64,000 nucleotides of DNA from Enterocloster bolteae. Lineage in GTDB: Bacteria; Bacillota; Clostridia; Lachnospirales; Lachnospiraceae. Positions within the stretch are counted from its first letter, which is position 1, and each line of letters opens with the position of its first letter. The notes below the pieces were generated by a model. The model did not search any database. It saw only the letters and a list, made by a program, of their open reading frames with translations, and had not been told where the DNA came from. The DNA is taken from contig NZ_CP022464.2 in assembly GCF_002234575.2 (NCBI RefSeq), forward strand, positions 4,712,001-4,776,000, given 5' to 3'. This document shows, in pieces, positions 6,575-14,600 of the stretch. The position numbers were made by a program, and so were the translations under genes.

Positions 6575-6815
6575 CGAACCCGGCTACCCGGAAAAAGCCC
6601 TTGTTCCCTATCCTGTCATTTTGGCAGCGACAAAGGGCGACCCGGACGCTATGAAGATTGTCTTGCAGCATTTCAGCGGCTACATAGCCCGCCTCTCCAT
6701 GCGGAAGCTGTACGACGAGCGCGGGAACGTCTATTTTGGCGTAGACCACGACATTCGGGAACGGCTGCAAGCAAAACTGATGATGGCTGTCCTCACCTTT
6801 AAGGCAGAGGAATAA
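6555..6815 (+). CDS. Small helix-turn-helix protein (Tn916 Orf8-like)
   Basis: An 86-residue protein; the ATG at 6,555 has GGAGG 9 bases upstream, better than the ATG at 6,549 (3 bases). 'PVILAATKGDPDAMKIVLQHFSGYIARLSMRK' and 'VDHDIRERLQAKLMMAVLTF' match the small HTH_16 proteins that accompany sigma-like factors in conjugative transposons. It is paralogous in layout to the protein at 1,483-1,734. It is coupled by overlap to the sigma-like gene, so the pair probably acts together in element regulation. Confidence 0.72.
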   Translation: MNGTNGNEPGYPEKALVPYPVILAATKGDPDAMKIVLQHFSGYIARLSMRKLYDERGNVYFGVDHDIRERLQAKLMMAVLTFKAEE

Positions 6816-7289
6816 ACCGCAGCGGCGGGACGCTTTCTCTCTCCCCCTTTTCCGTTCCGCTGCTGACGCGGCAGCAAAGCCATTCTGAACCTTGACAAAG
6901 AAAGCGGCGCAAGATAACGGCGGCGCAGCATAGGGCAAATCGGATACGTTCCTTTTGCGCCGAGCCATACGGTGGGTGCGCCATGACGCTATCCGGGTGA
7001 GGTTATCCCCGCCCGGACAGCCGAGCGACCAACACCGCGCCGGAAAGCAAGTGTAGCGGCTTGCGGGCGACGACACGCAAAATATACAATGATACTTCCT
7101 TACAGCCACAGTCCGAGCGTTAAGAGCGTCGCAGGCAATGGGTAGGGCTGCATGAGAACCATGCCGGGGTGAAATTCCCATGAGGTTATGCTAATAACCG
7201 TCCGATTAAAGCCTTTGTTTTCTTGAATAGTGGACTTGCTGCTATTCATAGACTGTATTATATGTTTGCGAAAGAAAGGGGGATTTTCT
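6816..7289. ncRNA. 470-base gene-free segment with RNA-like structure upstream of tnpW
   Basis: No convincing ORF is present. The segment is GC-rich until about 7,185. It has several local dyads, for example GGTTAT-GCTA-ATAACC (about 7,184-7,199), a GGG/CCC hairpin flanked by CATG repeats (7,160-7,182) and CGGCAGC/GCTGCTG-type pairings near 6,880. The position, between the HTH gene and tnpW-recombinase, is where the recombinase transcript or an element-encoded RNA could be made. I cannot match it to a named RNA class, strand is not determined, and it may only be an untranslated or attachment-related region. Confidence 0.35.
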
Positions 7290-7457
7290 TTGACGCAAAA
7301 CCAGACGCCCGTTACCACAACGGAGCATAAAATCGGAAAAGTTACTTACCTTGTATGTTCGTCCGCAAGTGAACGCGCAACGGACACACTGGATAAAAAG
7401 ATAAAGAAGCTCATTCGCAAGGACATGGAGCTGAACCCCGCAAACGCCCGGAAATAG
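7290..7457 (+). CDS. TnpW-family small transposon protein
   Basis: A 55-residue protein with a TTG start (7,290) placed 7 bases after AAAGGGGG; a longer frame to 7,230 lacks a ribosome site. 'KIGKVTYLVCSSASERATDTLDKKIKKLIRKDME' is the characteristic TnpW-type sequence found just upstream of serine recombinases in Tn4451/Tn1549-like elements. The function is unknown; its constant linkage suggests a role with the recombinase. A CGCCC/GGGCG hairpin follows the stop region. Confidence 0.78.
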   Translation: MTQNQTPVTTTEHKIGKVTYLVCSSASERATDTLDKKIKKLIRKDMELNPANARK

Positions 7458-7479
7458 GGCGTTTCTTCACATTTTATAC

Positions 7480-7508
7480 ATGACACAGGCAGCGGTATGT
7501 GGTATAAT
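7480..7508 (+). promoter_or_regulatory. Promoter of the serine recombinase gene
   Basis: -35 ATGACA (7,480-7,485) and -10 TATAAT (7,503-7,508) at 17-base spacing, giving a predicted transcript start near 7,515. Confidence 0.75.
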
Positions 7509-7529
7509 ATAGACAGTACAAATACCATG

Positions 7530-7575
7530 CTTGTCTGTCGTCGGAAAGGAGGACAAAATGTTACAGACAGACAAG
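7530..7575 (+). promoter_or_regulatory. 10-bp inverted repeat enclosing the recombinase ribosome-binding site and start
   Basis: CTTGTCTGTC (7,530-7,539) is perfectly complementary to GACAGACAAG (7,566-7,575). The loop contains AAAGGAGG and the ATG at 7,558. It can act as an RNA hairpin that limits translation or as a DNA operator. Confidence 0.6.
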
Positions 7576-9234
7576 ATTACCGCTTTATATTGCAGATTGA
7601 GCCAGGAAGATATGCAAGCCGGGGAAAGCGAAAGCATACAGAACCAAAAACTGATTTTACAAAAGTATGCTGACGAACACCACTTTTTCAACACACGCTT
7701 TTTTGTAGACGACGGATTTTCCGGCGTGAGCTTTGAGCGTGAGGGGCTTCAAGCCATGCTGCATGAGGTTGAAGCCGGGAACGTGGCGACCGTCATAACA
7801 AAAGACCTTTCCCGTCTGGGACGTAATTATCTGAAAACCGGCGAACTGATAGAGATTGTTTTCCCCGAATACGAAGTGCGCTACATTGCCATTAACGACG
7901 GTGTAGACACAGCGAGGGAAGATAACGAGTTTACCCCTCTGCGGAACTGGTTCAACGAGTTTTACGCCCGCGACACCTCAAAGAAAATCCGGGCTGTCAA
8001 ACAGGCAAAGGCACAGAAAGGCGAGCGCGTCAACGGCGAAGCTCCTTACGGCTACCTTATCGACCCGGATAACCGCAATCATCTGATACCCGACCCGGAA
8101 ACGGCACACGTCGTAAAACAGATTTTTGCAATGTATGTACGGGGCGACCGTATGTGTGAAATCCAGAACTGGCTGCGGGACAATGAGATATTGACCGTCG
8201 GGGAACTGCGCTACCGCAGGACAGGGAGCAAACGCCACCCCCGCCCACAGCTCAACGCATGGTACAACTGGCCGGATAAGACACTGTACGACATTCTGAC
8301 AAGGAAAGAGTATTTAGGGCATACCATAACCGGGAAAACCTACAAGGTATCTTATAAGTCGAAAAAGACGAAAAAGAACCCGGAGGAAAAAAGGTATTTC
8401 TTCCCCAACACTCACGAACCTTTGATTGATGAAGAAACCTTTGAACTTGCACAGAAGCGGATTGCCACCCGGCAACGCCCGACAAAGGTTGATGAAATTG
8501 ACCTGTTTTCCGGGCTGCTCTTTTGTGGGGACTGCGGCTACAAAATGTATGCAGTACGCGGAGCCGGGACGCTTGAACGGAAACACGCCTACACTTGCGG
8601 CAACTACCGCAACCGGGCAAGAAATGATATGCTCTGCACTACGCATTATATCCGCAAAAGCGTATTGAAAGAACTTGTCCTTGCAGACTTGCAGCGAGTA
8701 ACGTCTTATGTGAAAGAGCATGAACAGGAGTTTATCGAAACCGCCAACGAGTGCAGCGCAAAGGCAGTACAAAAGACGCTGACACAGCAGCGGAAAGAAC
8801 TTGACAAGGCGCAGAACCGTATTAACGAGCTGAACATCTTATTCCGCAAGCTCTACGAGGACAACGCTTTAGGGAAACTTTCAGATGAACAATTTGCTTT
8901 TCTGACTTCCGGCTATGATGAAGAAAAAAAGACGCTGACCCGGAGGATTGCGGAGCTGTCACAGGAAATCGACAACGCCACCGAGCGCAGCGCGGACGTA
9001 AAAAGGTTTGTCGCACTGGTACGCAGATACACAGCGATTGAAGAACTGACCTACGAAAACGTCCATGAATTTATTGACCGTATTCTTATTCACGAACTGG
9101 ATAAGGAAACGAACACCCGCAAAATCGAAATCTTTTATAGCTTTGTCGGCAGAGTTGATACAGGCGACAAGCCTACTGAAAGTATCTCCTATTTCAGACA
9201 GATAGGAGCCGACGTAAAGAGTTATGCTATCTAA
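7558..9234 (+). CDS. Large serine recombinase (TnpX-type) of the element
   Basis: Catalyses excision and integration of the element. The start at 7,558 has AAAGGAGG 6 bases upstream; product 558 residues. The resolvase-type catalytic domain spans about residues 8-150, with the nucleophile Ser15 in 'ALYCRLSQED' and the 'TVITKDLSRLGRNYL' arginine motif near 80-95. The recombinase domain follows ('GEAPYGYLIDP', about 162), then a zinc ribbon 'CGDCGYKM' (about residue 323) with further Cys near 344 and 358, a long coiled coil (about 400-480) and a C-terminal domain. All domains appear intact. As the terminal gene it marks the right end of the element. Confidence 0.93.
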   Translation: MLQTDKITALYCRLSQEDMQAGESESIQNQKLILQKYADEHHFFNTRFFVDDGFSGVSFEREGLQAMLHEVEAGNVATVITKDLSRLGRNYLKTGELIEIVFPEYEVRYIAINDGVDTAREDNEFTPLRNWFNEFYARDTSKKIRAVKQAKAQKGERVNGEAPYGYLIDPDNRNHLIPDPETAHVVKQIFAMYVRGDRMCEIQNWLRDNEILTVGELRYRRTGSKRHPRPQLNAWYNWPDKTLYDILTRKEYLGHTITGKTYKVSYKSKKTKKNPEEKRYFFPNTHEPLIDEETFELAQKRIATRQRPTKVDEIDLFSGLLFCGDCGYKMYAVRGAGTLERKHAYTCGNYRNRARNDMLCTTHYIRKSVLKELVLADLQRVTSYVKEHEQEFIETANECSAKAVQKTLTQQRKELDKAQNRINELNILFRKLYEDNALGKLSDEQFAFLTSGYDEEKKTLTRRIAELSQEIDNATERSADVKRFVALVRRYTAIEELTYENVHEFIDRILIHELDKETNTRKIEIFYSFVGRVDTGDKPTESISYFRQIGADVKSYAI

Positions 9235-9247
9235 CATACATCAAAAA

Positions 9248-9294
9248 GAGGTAAGATAACACCCTCTGCAAAAAAGGTATCGTTATCTTACCTC
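9248..9294. terminator. 13-bp perfect inverted repeat after the recombinase
   Basis: GAGGTAAGATAAC (9,248-9,260) and GTTATCTTACCTC (9,282-9,294) are exactly complementary around a 21-base loop. It may terminate recombinase transcription or mark the element end; no long T run follows on the plus strand, so either is possible. Confidence 0.5.
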
Positions 9295-9342
9295 AACAAA
9301 TAGACCACCATTATCTGCTGGTCTGAAAGGATGTGGTATTCT

Positions 9343-10554
9343 CTATTCTGGAAGAGACATTAGATATTCTTTTACTCTTCCGTAATAGATACGCAGAAAC
9401 TTATTAGCGCCTGCAGTCATGTAGACATAGTAAGGCTTTCCTTGAGCACGTTTCTTATCAATAAACGCATATACAGGGTCGTCCTGCGGTTTTGTTTTGA
9501 TGAGACAGTCCATGACCTGAAATAAGGTTTTTCGGAGGGAAGATGAGCCGCGTTTGGAGGTTGGAACGCTTTTTTGTTCATAGGTTCCGGATTCGTTGAC
9601 ACCTGGGTCTACACCAGCAAATGCAGTGATAGCCCCTTTGTGGGTAAAGCGTGTGACATCTCCGATTTCAGCCATAAGCTGAGGGCCAAGAGACGGGCCA
9701 ACACCCTTCATACCCATAACAACGGGATATTCCGGCAGCTTGGCGGCTGTGTCATTCATCAGGGTACGGAGCTCTTCCACGGTCTTGGAAGCAGTGTTTA
9801 ATTGTTCTATGGACTGTTTCACGATCAGCTTGGTTAGATCATCTTTTGGAAGTATAGGAACAAGCTCCTTTGCAGCTCCATAGATTTCTTCAGCCTTGTC
9901 TTTGCTAAAGTTATACTTCCTACGTTTGCACCACTTCTGATAATGGTCGACAAATGCATTTAATGAGAATTTACGAACATAGTCCACATGCCAGTATGTA
10001 GTAGCAAAATCAACCCACTTCTGGCTGCCGTCCTCACGGGCAGGGCTATCAAAGTAAGTATTAACACCAGGGTAAGTCTGATCGAGGATACCGATGAGGT
10101 TATTCTTCATAGCTGTTTTGTGTTTCATGTAGAAGCCAAACTGACGGTTCATGGTCTTTAGTTGATTGCGTAGTTCGTCCATAAGACTATACTGTTTCAA
10201 TTCCGTCCAACTGTCAAGGGTGTAACGAGCTATTTTTACAGCGTCAGCTTTATCAGATTTTACTTTGCGGAGAGAATGAGCTCCAAAATCTTTAATGAGC
10301 TTAGGATTTACGGCAGTTACAAAAAGACCTGCCAGAGAAAGCTCACGAGCCAGTGGTTCGTAGTAACGGCCAGTATGTTCCATAACGATGCGTGATTCAC
10401 CTTCGATTGATCGGATCTGCTCAATTAAGGATTGGATGTTACTGGAGGTGTGCTTGATTTCAAAGGGAGAAGAAACGATTTCTCCATAAGGTCGTAGAAT
10501 GGCGATCATACTTTTGCCTTTGGAAACATCAATACCAACAGCGTTCATGTTCAT
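9343..10554 (-). CDS. IS110-family DEDD transposase
   Basis: A 403-residue protein. The RuvC-like N-terminal domain shows the DEDD acidic set: D9 in 'VGIDVSK', E59 in 'VMEHTGRY', and D101/D104 in 'KSDKADA'. The C-terminal Transposase_20 domain has 'MKGVGPSLGPQLMAEIGD' (about residues 285-302) and the conserved serine segment 'SKRGSSSLRK' (about 335). The length is normal and there is no frameshift, so it is probably active. AGGAGTG precedes the ATG. Established work on this family shows that it uses a non-coding bridge RNA to choose target and donor. Confidence 0.93.
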   Translation of the reverse strand: MNMNAVGIDVSKGKSMIAILRPYGEIVSSPFEIKHTSSNIQSLIEQIRSIEGESRIVMEHTGRYYEPLARELSLAGLFVTAVNPKLIKDFGAHSLRKVKSDKADAVKIARYTLDSWTELKQYSLMDELRNQLKTMNRQFGFYMKHKTAMKNNLIGILDQTYPGVNTYFDSPAREDGSQKWVDFATTYWHVDYVRKFSLNAFVDHYQKWCKRRKYNFSKDKAEEIYGAAKELVPILPKDDLTKLIVKQSIEQLNTASKTVEELRTLMNDTAAKLPEYPVVMGMKGVGPSLGPQLMAEIGDVTRFTHKGAITAFAGVDPGVNESGTYEQKSVPTSKRGSSSLRKTLFQVMDCLIKTKPQDDPVYAFIDKKRAQGKPYYVYMTAGANKFLRIYYGRVKEYLMSLPE

Positions 10555-10850
10555 AAATTTGTCACTCCTAAAGATTATTGCAATAGATAAGTACCAGTTT
10601 TACTCATTGCCTATTCAATCTACTGTGGTGTGACACGAACGTACCAAAGGCAGTTCAACCTGCATAAAACGAACGCTGCAAATGAGGAGCTGGTTATCAG
10701 TCTTAATTACGGACGCGAAGTCCAAGAAAGGAGGCCGATATACCGATTGCTCCAACATTGTAACAGCTTAAGCAACAAGATGGATAATTCCTTACTGGCT
10801 GTAAGGGATATTAACCATAAATATATTGTAGTAGGAAAGGGGCAACCATA
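10555..10850 (-). ncRNA. Candidate IS110 bridge-RNA region
   Basis: This gene-free stretch lies 5' of the transposase, where IS110-group elements encode their bridge RNA. Read on the minus strand it contains several hairpins, including CTTAC-TGGCT-GTAAG-type and GGACTTCGCGTCC (about 10,710-10,722), and a GGCAGTTCAACCTGC dyad (about 10,650-10,664). I cannot define guide loops without the precise insertion ends. A plus-strand reading frame of 173 codons crosses this region into argD antisense and is not credible as a gene. Confidence 0.5.
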
Positions 10851-10851
10851 C

Positions 10852-10893
10852 AAAAAAACGGCAGGTCCCTGTAACACAGGTATTTCCTGCCGC
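10852..10893 (-). terminator. Terminator of the argC-GNAT-argJBD operon
   Basis: On the minus strand CGGCAGGAAATACCTG and its partner (CAGGGACCTGCCG) form a stem followed by TTTTTTTG. It abuts the IS110 element. A further GGCGGG/CCCGCC dyad lies between it and argD. Confidence 0.85.
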
Positions 10894-11043
10894 CTTTGGC
10901 GGGCAGGGCATCTTCCTTTGCCCTACCCGCCTATTCTTACTTTGAAACCGATTCTTTCTCTAAATCAATTCCTTGGTCCGTTACCGTTACTCTGCTGCTT
11001 ATTCTCTGCTCTGCTGCTTATTCCCTGCGCTGTTACCGATTCC

Positions 11044-12279
11044 CTACTCTGCTGCCGCTGCCCTAAGACGTTTCATCATCTCATCCACATCCGCCTTCTC
11101 AATCACCAGAGGCGGAACGAAACGGATGATATTGGTCCCGGCGCTGATTAACACCAGCTTCTGCTCCAGTAGCGCTTTTGACACAATGGGGCCTGCCGGT
11201 ACAGAGAACTCCAGCCCCTGAATCAATCCCATTCCCCGGTGTGCCCTGATGCAATCCAGTTCCTTTGACAGCTCCTCCAGCTTCTCATAGAGATAGGCGC
11301 CAATCTCCTTTACATGTTCCGTGATACGGCGTTTCTCAAAAATATCAAGCACTGCGCTGGCTCCCGCCGTCACCAGCGGATTGCCGCCATAGGTGGTGCC
11401 GTGGTCGCCCGGAACCATGGCGCTGGCCGCTTTGCCCCATGCCAGGAAAGCGCCTACGGGAAGCCCGTTTCCCAGCGCCTTGGCCACTGTCATCACGTCC
11501 GGCTTCACGCCGTAATGCTGCCAGGCAAACATTTCCCCGGAACGGCCCATGCCGCACTGGATTTCATCCAGTATAAGGAGCAGGTCATGTTCATCGCACA
11601 GGGCCCTGACCCCTTTTATGAATTCTTCCGTTGCAGGATAGATACCTCCCTCTCCCTGGATGGTCTCCATGATGACCGCACATGTCTTACTGTTAATCAG
11701 CTTCTTCACGCTGTCCAGGTCATTGAAATCAGCGAAGCGGATTCCCGGTATAAGGGGCTTAAAGGGCTCCTGGTAGTGGGCATTGCCGGTGACGGACAGG
11801 GCGCCCAGGCTCCTTCCATGGAAGGAATGGTTCATGGCAATGATTTCCCCGGTCATGTCCGGCTCCGCGTCCTCGCAGCCGTCGCAGCCGTCTCCCATGG
11901 TTTCATGAAGTTTGTTATAGTGATAGCGCTTTGCAATCTTAAGAGCCCCCTCAATGGCCTCGGTACCGCTGTTTGTGAAAAACACCTTATCCATATGGGA
12001 TACCTGAAGCAGCTTCTCGCCGGCCTCAATGGAGGGCTGGTTGTAGAACAGATTGGAGATATGGGTCAGCTTGTGAAGCTGTTCCTCCACGGCCTTTGTA
12101 TACTCCTCATCCCCATATCCCAGCGCCATGACCGCAATGCCAGCACCGAAATCCAGATACTCGTTTCCCTCTGTATCATAGAGCTTCACTCCCTCCCCAT
12201 GGTCAAACACCACAGGGAACCGGTTGTACACCTTATAAAGGGCCTGTTCTGCCCGTTCCATCAACTGTTTATCAGCCAT
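11044..12279 (-). CDS. argD: Acetylornithine aminotransferase
   Basis: PLP enzyme converting N-acetylglutamate semialdehyde to N-acetylornithine. The start at 12,279 (Met-Ala-Asp-Lys-Gln-Leu) has GAGAGG 8 bases upstream; 411 residues, normal for the family. Class III aminotransferase signature with 'ILDEIQCGMGRSGEMFAWQHYGVKPD' region and catalytic Lys in 'TVAKALGNGLPVGA' (about residue 255). One oddity is a short Cys/Asp/Glu-rich insertion 'GDGCDGCEDAEPDM' near residue 145, upstream of 'NHSFHGR', not typical of ArgD. The start lies 3 bases beyond the argB stop, indicating coupled translation. Last gene of the arg operon. Confidence 0.95.
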   Translation of the reverse strand: MADKQLMERAEQALYKVYNRFPVVFDHGEGVKLYDTEGNEYLDFGAGIAVMALGYGDEEYTKAVEEQLHKLTHISNLFYNQPSIEAGEKLLQVSHMDKVFFTNSGTEAIEGALKIAKRYHYNKLHETMGDGCDGCEDAEPDMTGEIIAMNHSFHGRSLGALSVTGNAHYQEPFKPLIPGIRFADFNDLDSVKKLINSKTCAVIMETIQGEGGIYPATEEFIKGVRALCDEHDLLLILDEIQCGMGRSGEMFAWQHYGVKPDVMTVAKALGNGLPVGAFLAWGKAASAMVPGDHGTTYGGNPLVTAGASAVLDIFEKRRITEHVKEIGAYLYEKLEELSKELDCIRAHRGMGLIQGLEFSVPAGPIVSKALLEQKLVLISAGTNIIRFVPPLVIEKADVDEMMKRLRAAAAE

Positions 12280-13168
12280 GATAATACCTCTCATCTTCTT
12301 CGGAATTATAGATAGCGGTTCCAATACCCTTGTCAGTAAAGATTTCCAGCAGCAGGCAATGAGGAATACGCCCGTCCAGGATATGCACCCTGGATACGCC
12401 GTTTTTTATGGCGTTGATGCAGTTTTGAAGCTTGGGAAGCATACCGCCTCCCAGCATTCCGCTGTCCACAAAATTCTGGGCCTCCTCCACCGTCATCTCG
12501 GAGATAAGGGAGGACTTATCCTCATAATCCTTATACACGCCCTCCACATCCGTAAGAAAAGCAAGCTTTTCCGCCTCCACTGCCGTTGCAATGGCACAGG
12601 CCGCGTCATCCGCATTGATGTTATAGCTCAGGAAATCCTCATCAAAGCCTATGGGACAGATGATGGGCAGAAAATCCTTTTCCAGCAAATCATATATGAT
12701 TTTGGGATTCACTTCCTCCACATCTCCCACAAACCCGATGTCCTCTCCGCCGGCGTATTTCTTACGGCATTTAAGCATCATGCCGTCCTTGCCGCTGATT
12801 CCCACCGCATTGATACCCAGCTCACTGACCAGCTGGACCAGGCTCTTATTGACTTTATTAAGGACCATCTCGGCAATCTCCATGGTGGGTTCGTCTGTAA
12901 CCCTGAGTCCGTTCTTAAACTGGGCCTCCATTCCCACCTTGCCTACCCAGCGGCTGATCTCCTTCCCGCCTCCGTGCACAATGATGGGCTTAAAGCCTAC
13001 CAGCTTAAGAAGCACCACATCCTGTATAACCTTTTTCTTCAGTTCCTCATCCACCATGGCGCTTCCGCCGTATTTTACCACCACGATTTTCCTGTTAAAA
13101 CGCTGGATATAAGGCAGTGCCTCAATGAGCACGGCCGCCTTCTGCATTGGTTCCAAATTCATTTTCAT
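12272..13168 (-). CDS. argB: Acetylglutamate kinase
   Basis: Phosphorylates N-acetylglutamate in arginine synthesis. The start at 13,168 is chosen for AAGGAGGAG 6 bases upstream (298 residues). Amino acid kinase fold with 'VVKYGGSAM' (about 32-40), 'IVHGGGKEIS' (about 68-77) and 'NINADDAACAIATAVEAEKLAFLTDVEG' substrate/nucleotide region (about 190-217; described in part). N-terminal helix present, as in arginine-inhibited hexameric kinases. The 5' leader carries a conserved hairpin repeat that ends at the Shine-Dalgarno sequence. Confidence 0.96.
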   Translation of the reverse strand: MKMNLEPMQKAAVLIEALPYIQRFNRKIVVVKYGGSAMVDEELKKKVIQDVVLLKLVGFKPIIVHGGGKEISRWVGKVGMEAQFKNGLRVTDEPTMEIAEMVLNKVNKSLVQLVSELGINAVGISGKDGMMLKCRKKYAGGEDIGFVGDVEEVNPKIIYDLLEKDFLPIICPIGFDEDFLSYNINADDAACAIATAVEAEKLAFLTDVEGVYKDYEDKSSLISEMTVEEAQNFVDSGMLGGGMLPKLQNCINAIKNGVSRVHILDGRIPHCLLLEIFTDKGIGTAIYNSEEDERYYHG

Positions 13169-13176
13169 ACTCCTCC

Positions 13177-13224
13177 TTATGAGCACTTAGCGCCTGTCCT
13201 TCAGGCGCTTACGTGCGATACATC
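13177..13224 (-). repeat. Dispersed hairpin element, copy A (upstream of argB)
   Basis: On the minus strand it reads ATGTATCGCACG, an imperfect hairpin built on AGCGCCTG/CAGGCGCT, then GTGCTCATAA followed directly by the argB Shine-Dalgarno. Flanking arms are shared with copies at 31,906 and 53,259; the inner stem sequence differs. Confidence 0.7.
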
Positions 13225-13271
13225 TCACTGGCACTTGGCGAGGTCTTTTTCGAGCTTAGTGCAGCGGCTCG

Positions 13272-14516
13272 TTATGAGCGGTAATCCGCATTAATCTTAA
13301 CATAGTCAAAGGTCAGATCGCAGCCCCACGCAGCGGCCTTTGCATCCCCCATCTTGATGTCGGCCACAGCCGTCACCTCCGGCTCTGACAGTATCCGGGT
13401 AGCCTGCTCCTCGCTGTAGTCCACGGCCACGCCGTCCTTAATAATCTGCATCTTTCCTGCCGCGCTCTCAAAAAACAGGTCCACCTTTTCCGGATCAAAC
13501 TGTGCCCCGGAATAACCCATGGCGCAGAGTATCCTGCCCCAGTTGGCGTCATGGCCGAAGATGGCTGCCTTGGTAAGGCTGGAGCAGATTACTGATTTTG
13601 CCAGAATTTTGGCCTGTTCCTTAGTCTCTGCCCCCACTACCTTTACCTCAAACAGAGCGGTGCAGCCCTCGCCGTCGCCTGCCATTTTCTTGGCTAATGT
13701 TTCGTTTACAATCTTTAAGGCTCTGCAGAAGGTATGGTAATCCTCATTCTTCTCTGTAATTTCTTTGTTGCCGGCCAGACCGTTTGCCAGAAGTAGAACC
13801 GTGTCATTGGTGGATGTGTCCCCATCCACGGAAATCATGTTGTATGTATCCTGTATATCCTGGCTGAGTGCCTCCTGGAGCAGCTCTTTGCTGATGGCCG
13901 CATCCGTAGTCACAAAGCTTAGCATGGTGCACATATTGGGATGAATCATACCGGAGCCCTTGCACATGCCTCCCATGGTCACCGTGGTTCCTCCCAGCTC
14001 AAACCGGACAGCCACCTCCTTGTTCTTTGTATCCGTAGTCATAATGGCCATGGATGCGCCTGTGCCGCTCTCAAGGCTTCCGTCCAGCAAAGGAGCCATG
14101 GCCTTGACCCCTGCCGTAATCCTGTCCATGGGCAGCTGCATGCCGATGACGCCTGTGGATGCCACCAGGACGCTTTCAGCAGAAATTCCCAGGGCCAGGG
14201 CCGCTGCCTCTGCTGTCTGTCCGCAGTACCCCATGCCTTCCTCTCCGGTGCAGGCATTGGCAATGCCTGCGTTTATAACCACTGCCCGGGCAGGCGCCCC
14301 GCTTGTCACCTGGTTCTTATCCCATTTTACAGGAGCTGCCTTCACAATATTGGTGGTGAAGGTTCCTGCCGACCTGCAGGGCTCCTGGCTGTAAATCATA
14401 GCCATGTCCTGACGGTCCTTATATTTGATTCCGGCTGCTGTTGAAGCAGCCTTAAAGCCCCTGGCAGCCGTGACGCCGCCGGTTATGATTTTGATTCCCA
14501 TGCCTGTCTCATCCAT
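13272..14516 (-). CDS. argJ: Bifunctional ornithine acetyltransferase / N-acetylglutamate synthase
   Basis: Transfers acetyl from N-acetylornithine to glutamate, and may also use acetyl-CoA. The start at 14,516 (Met-Asp-Glu-Thr-Gly) sits 10 bases after GGAGG; nearer in-frame Mets are too close to it. 414 residues. The self-cleavage segment is 'GSGMIHPNMCTMLSF' (about 187-201); cleavage normally occurs before the Thr, after Ala in textbook members, here after Cys. 'KSVICSSLTKAAIFGHDANWGRI' region is family-typical. Presence of argJ implies the cyclic acetyl pathway. Confidence 0.95.
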   Translation of the reverse strand: MDETGMGIKIITGGVTAARGFKAASTAAGIKYKDRQDMAMIYSQEPCRSAGTFTTNIVKAAPVKWDKNQVTSGAPARAVVINAGIANACTGEEGMGYCGQTAEAAALALGISAESVLVASTGVIGMQLPMDRITAGVKAMAPLLDGSLESGTGASMAIMTTDTKNKEVAVRFELGGTTVTMGGMCKGSGMIHPNMCTMLSFVTTDAAISKELLQEALSQDIQDTYNMISVDGDTSTNDTVLLLANGLAGNKEITEKNEDYHTFCRALKIVNETLAKKMAGDGEGCTALFEVKVVGAETKEQAKILAKSVICSSLTKAAIFGHDANWGRILCAMGYSGAQFDPEKVDLFFESAAGKMQIIKDGVAVDYSEEQATRILSEPEVTAVADIKMGDAKAAAWGCDLTFDYVKINADYRS

Positions 14517-14600
14517 ATCACTCATTCCTCCATTTATTTCCATACCTTTATGTCATATGAAGATGCACCTGCCTTTATCACGGTGCACCATCCTTTCATT

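Larger units (their letters stand above)
1..9296. mobile_element. Right part of a Tn1549/Tn4451-like integrative conjugative or mobilizable element
   Basis: The segment contains mobilization genes (mobC, HUH relaxase), the small element-specific proteins TTRAP-like, Cys-rich VLP, Cys-rich KTR and TnpW, a sigma-like factor, two small HTH proteins and a large serine recombinase as the last gene. That gene set is characteristic of elements excised by TnpX-type recombinases. Base composition shifts sharply inside it: about 4,050-5,690 is AT-rich while its flanks are GC-rich, so the cargo was probably acquired separately. The left end is outside the window. The right end is placed after the recombinase at the inverted repeat near 9,248-9,294, but I could not see a duplicated attachment core, so the exact boundary is inferred. 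Confidence 0.85.
9297..10850 (-). mobile_element. IS110-family insertion sequence
   Basis: One transposase gene plus about 300 non-coding bases on its 5' side fits the roughly 1.5-kb size and asymmetric organisation of IS110-group elements. IS110 elements lack terminal inverted repeats and usually make no target duplication, so the ends cannot be fixed here; the limits are the recombinase-side hairpin on the left and the arg terminator on the right. It separates the conjugative element from the arginine operon. Confidence 0.7.

Noticed and set aside
10630..11151. 173-codon plus-strand frame across the IS110 5' region into argD
   Set aside because: It is antisense to argD at its 3' end, lacks a ribosome site, and its middle crosses the arg terminator hairpin; IS110 bridge-RNA space explains the open frame.
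11314..12315. 333-codon plus-strand frame opposite argD
   Set aside because: Shadow of the conserved argD frame; no ribosome site and no recognisable protein pattern.
12278..13294. 338-codon plus-strand frame opposite argB
   Set aside because: Antisense shadow of argB; it runs through the hairpin repeat and has no supporting start.
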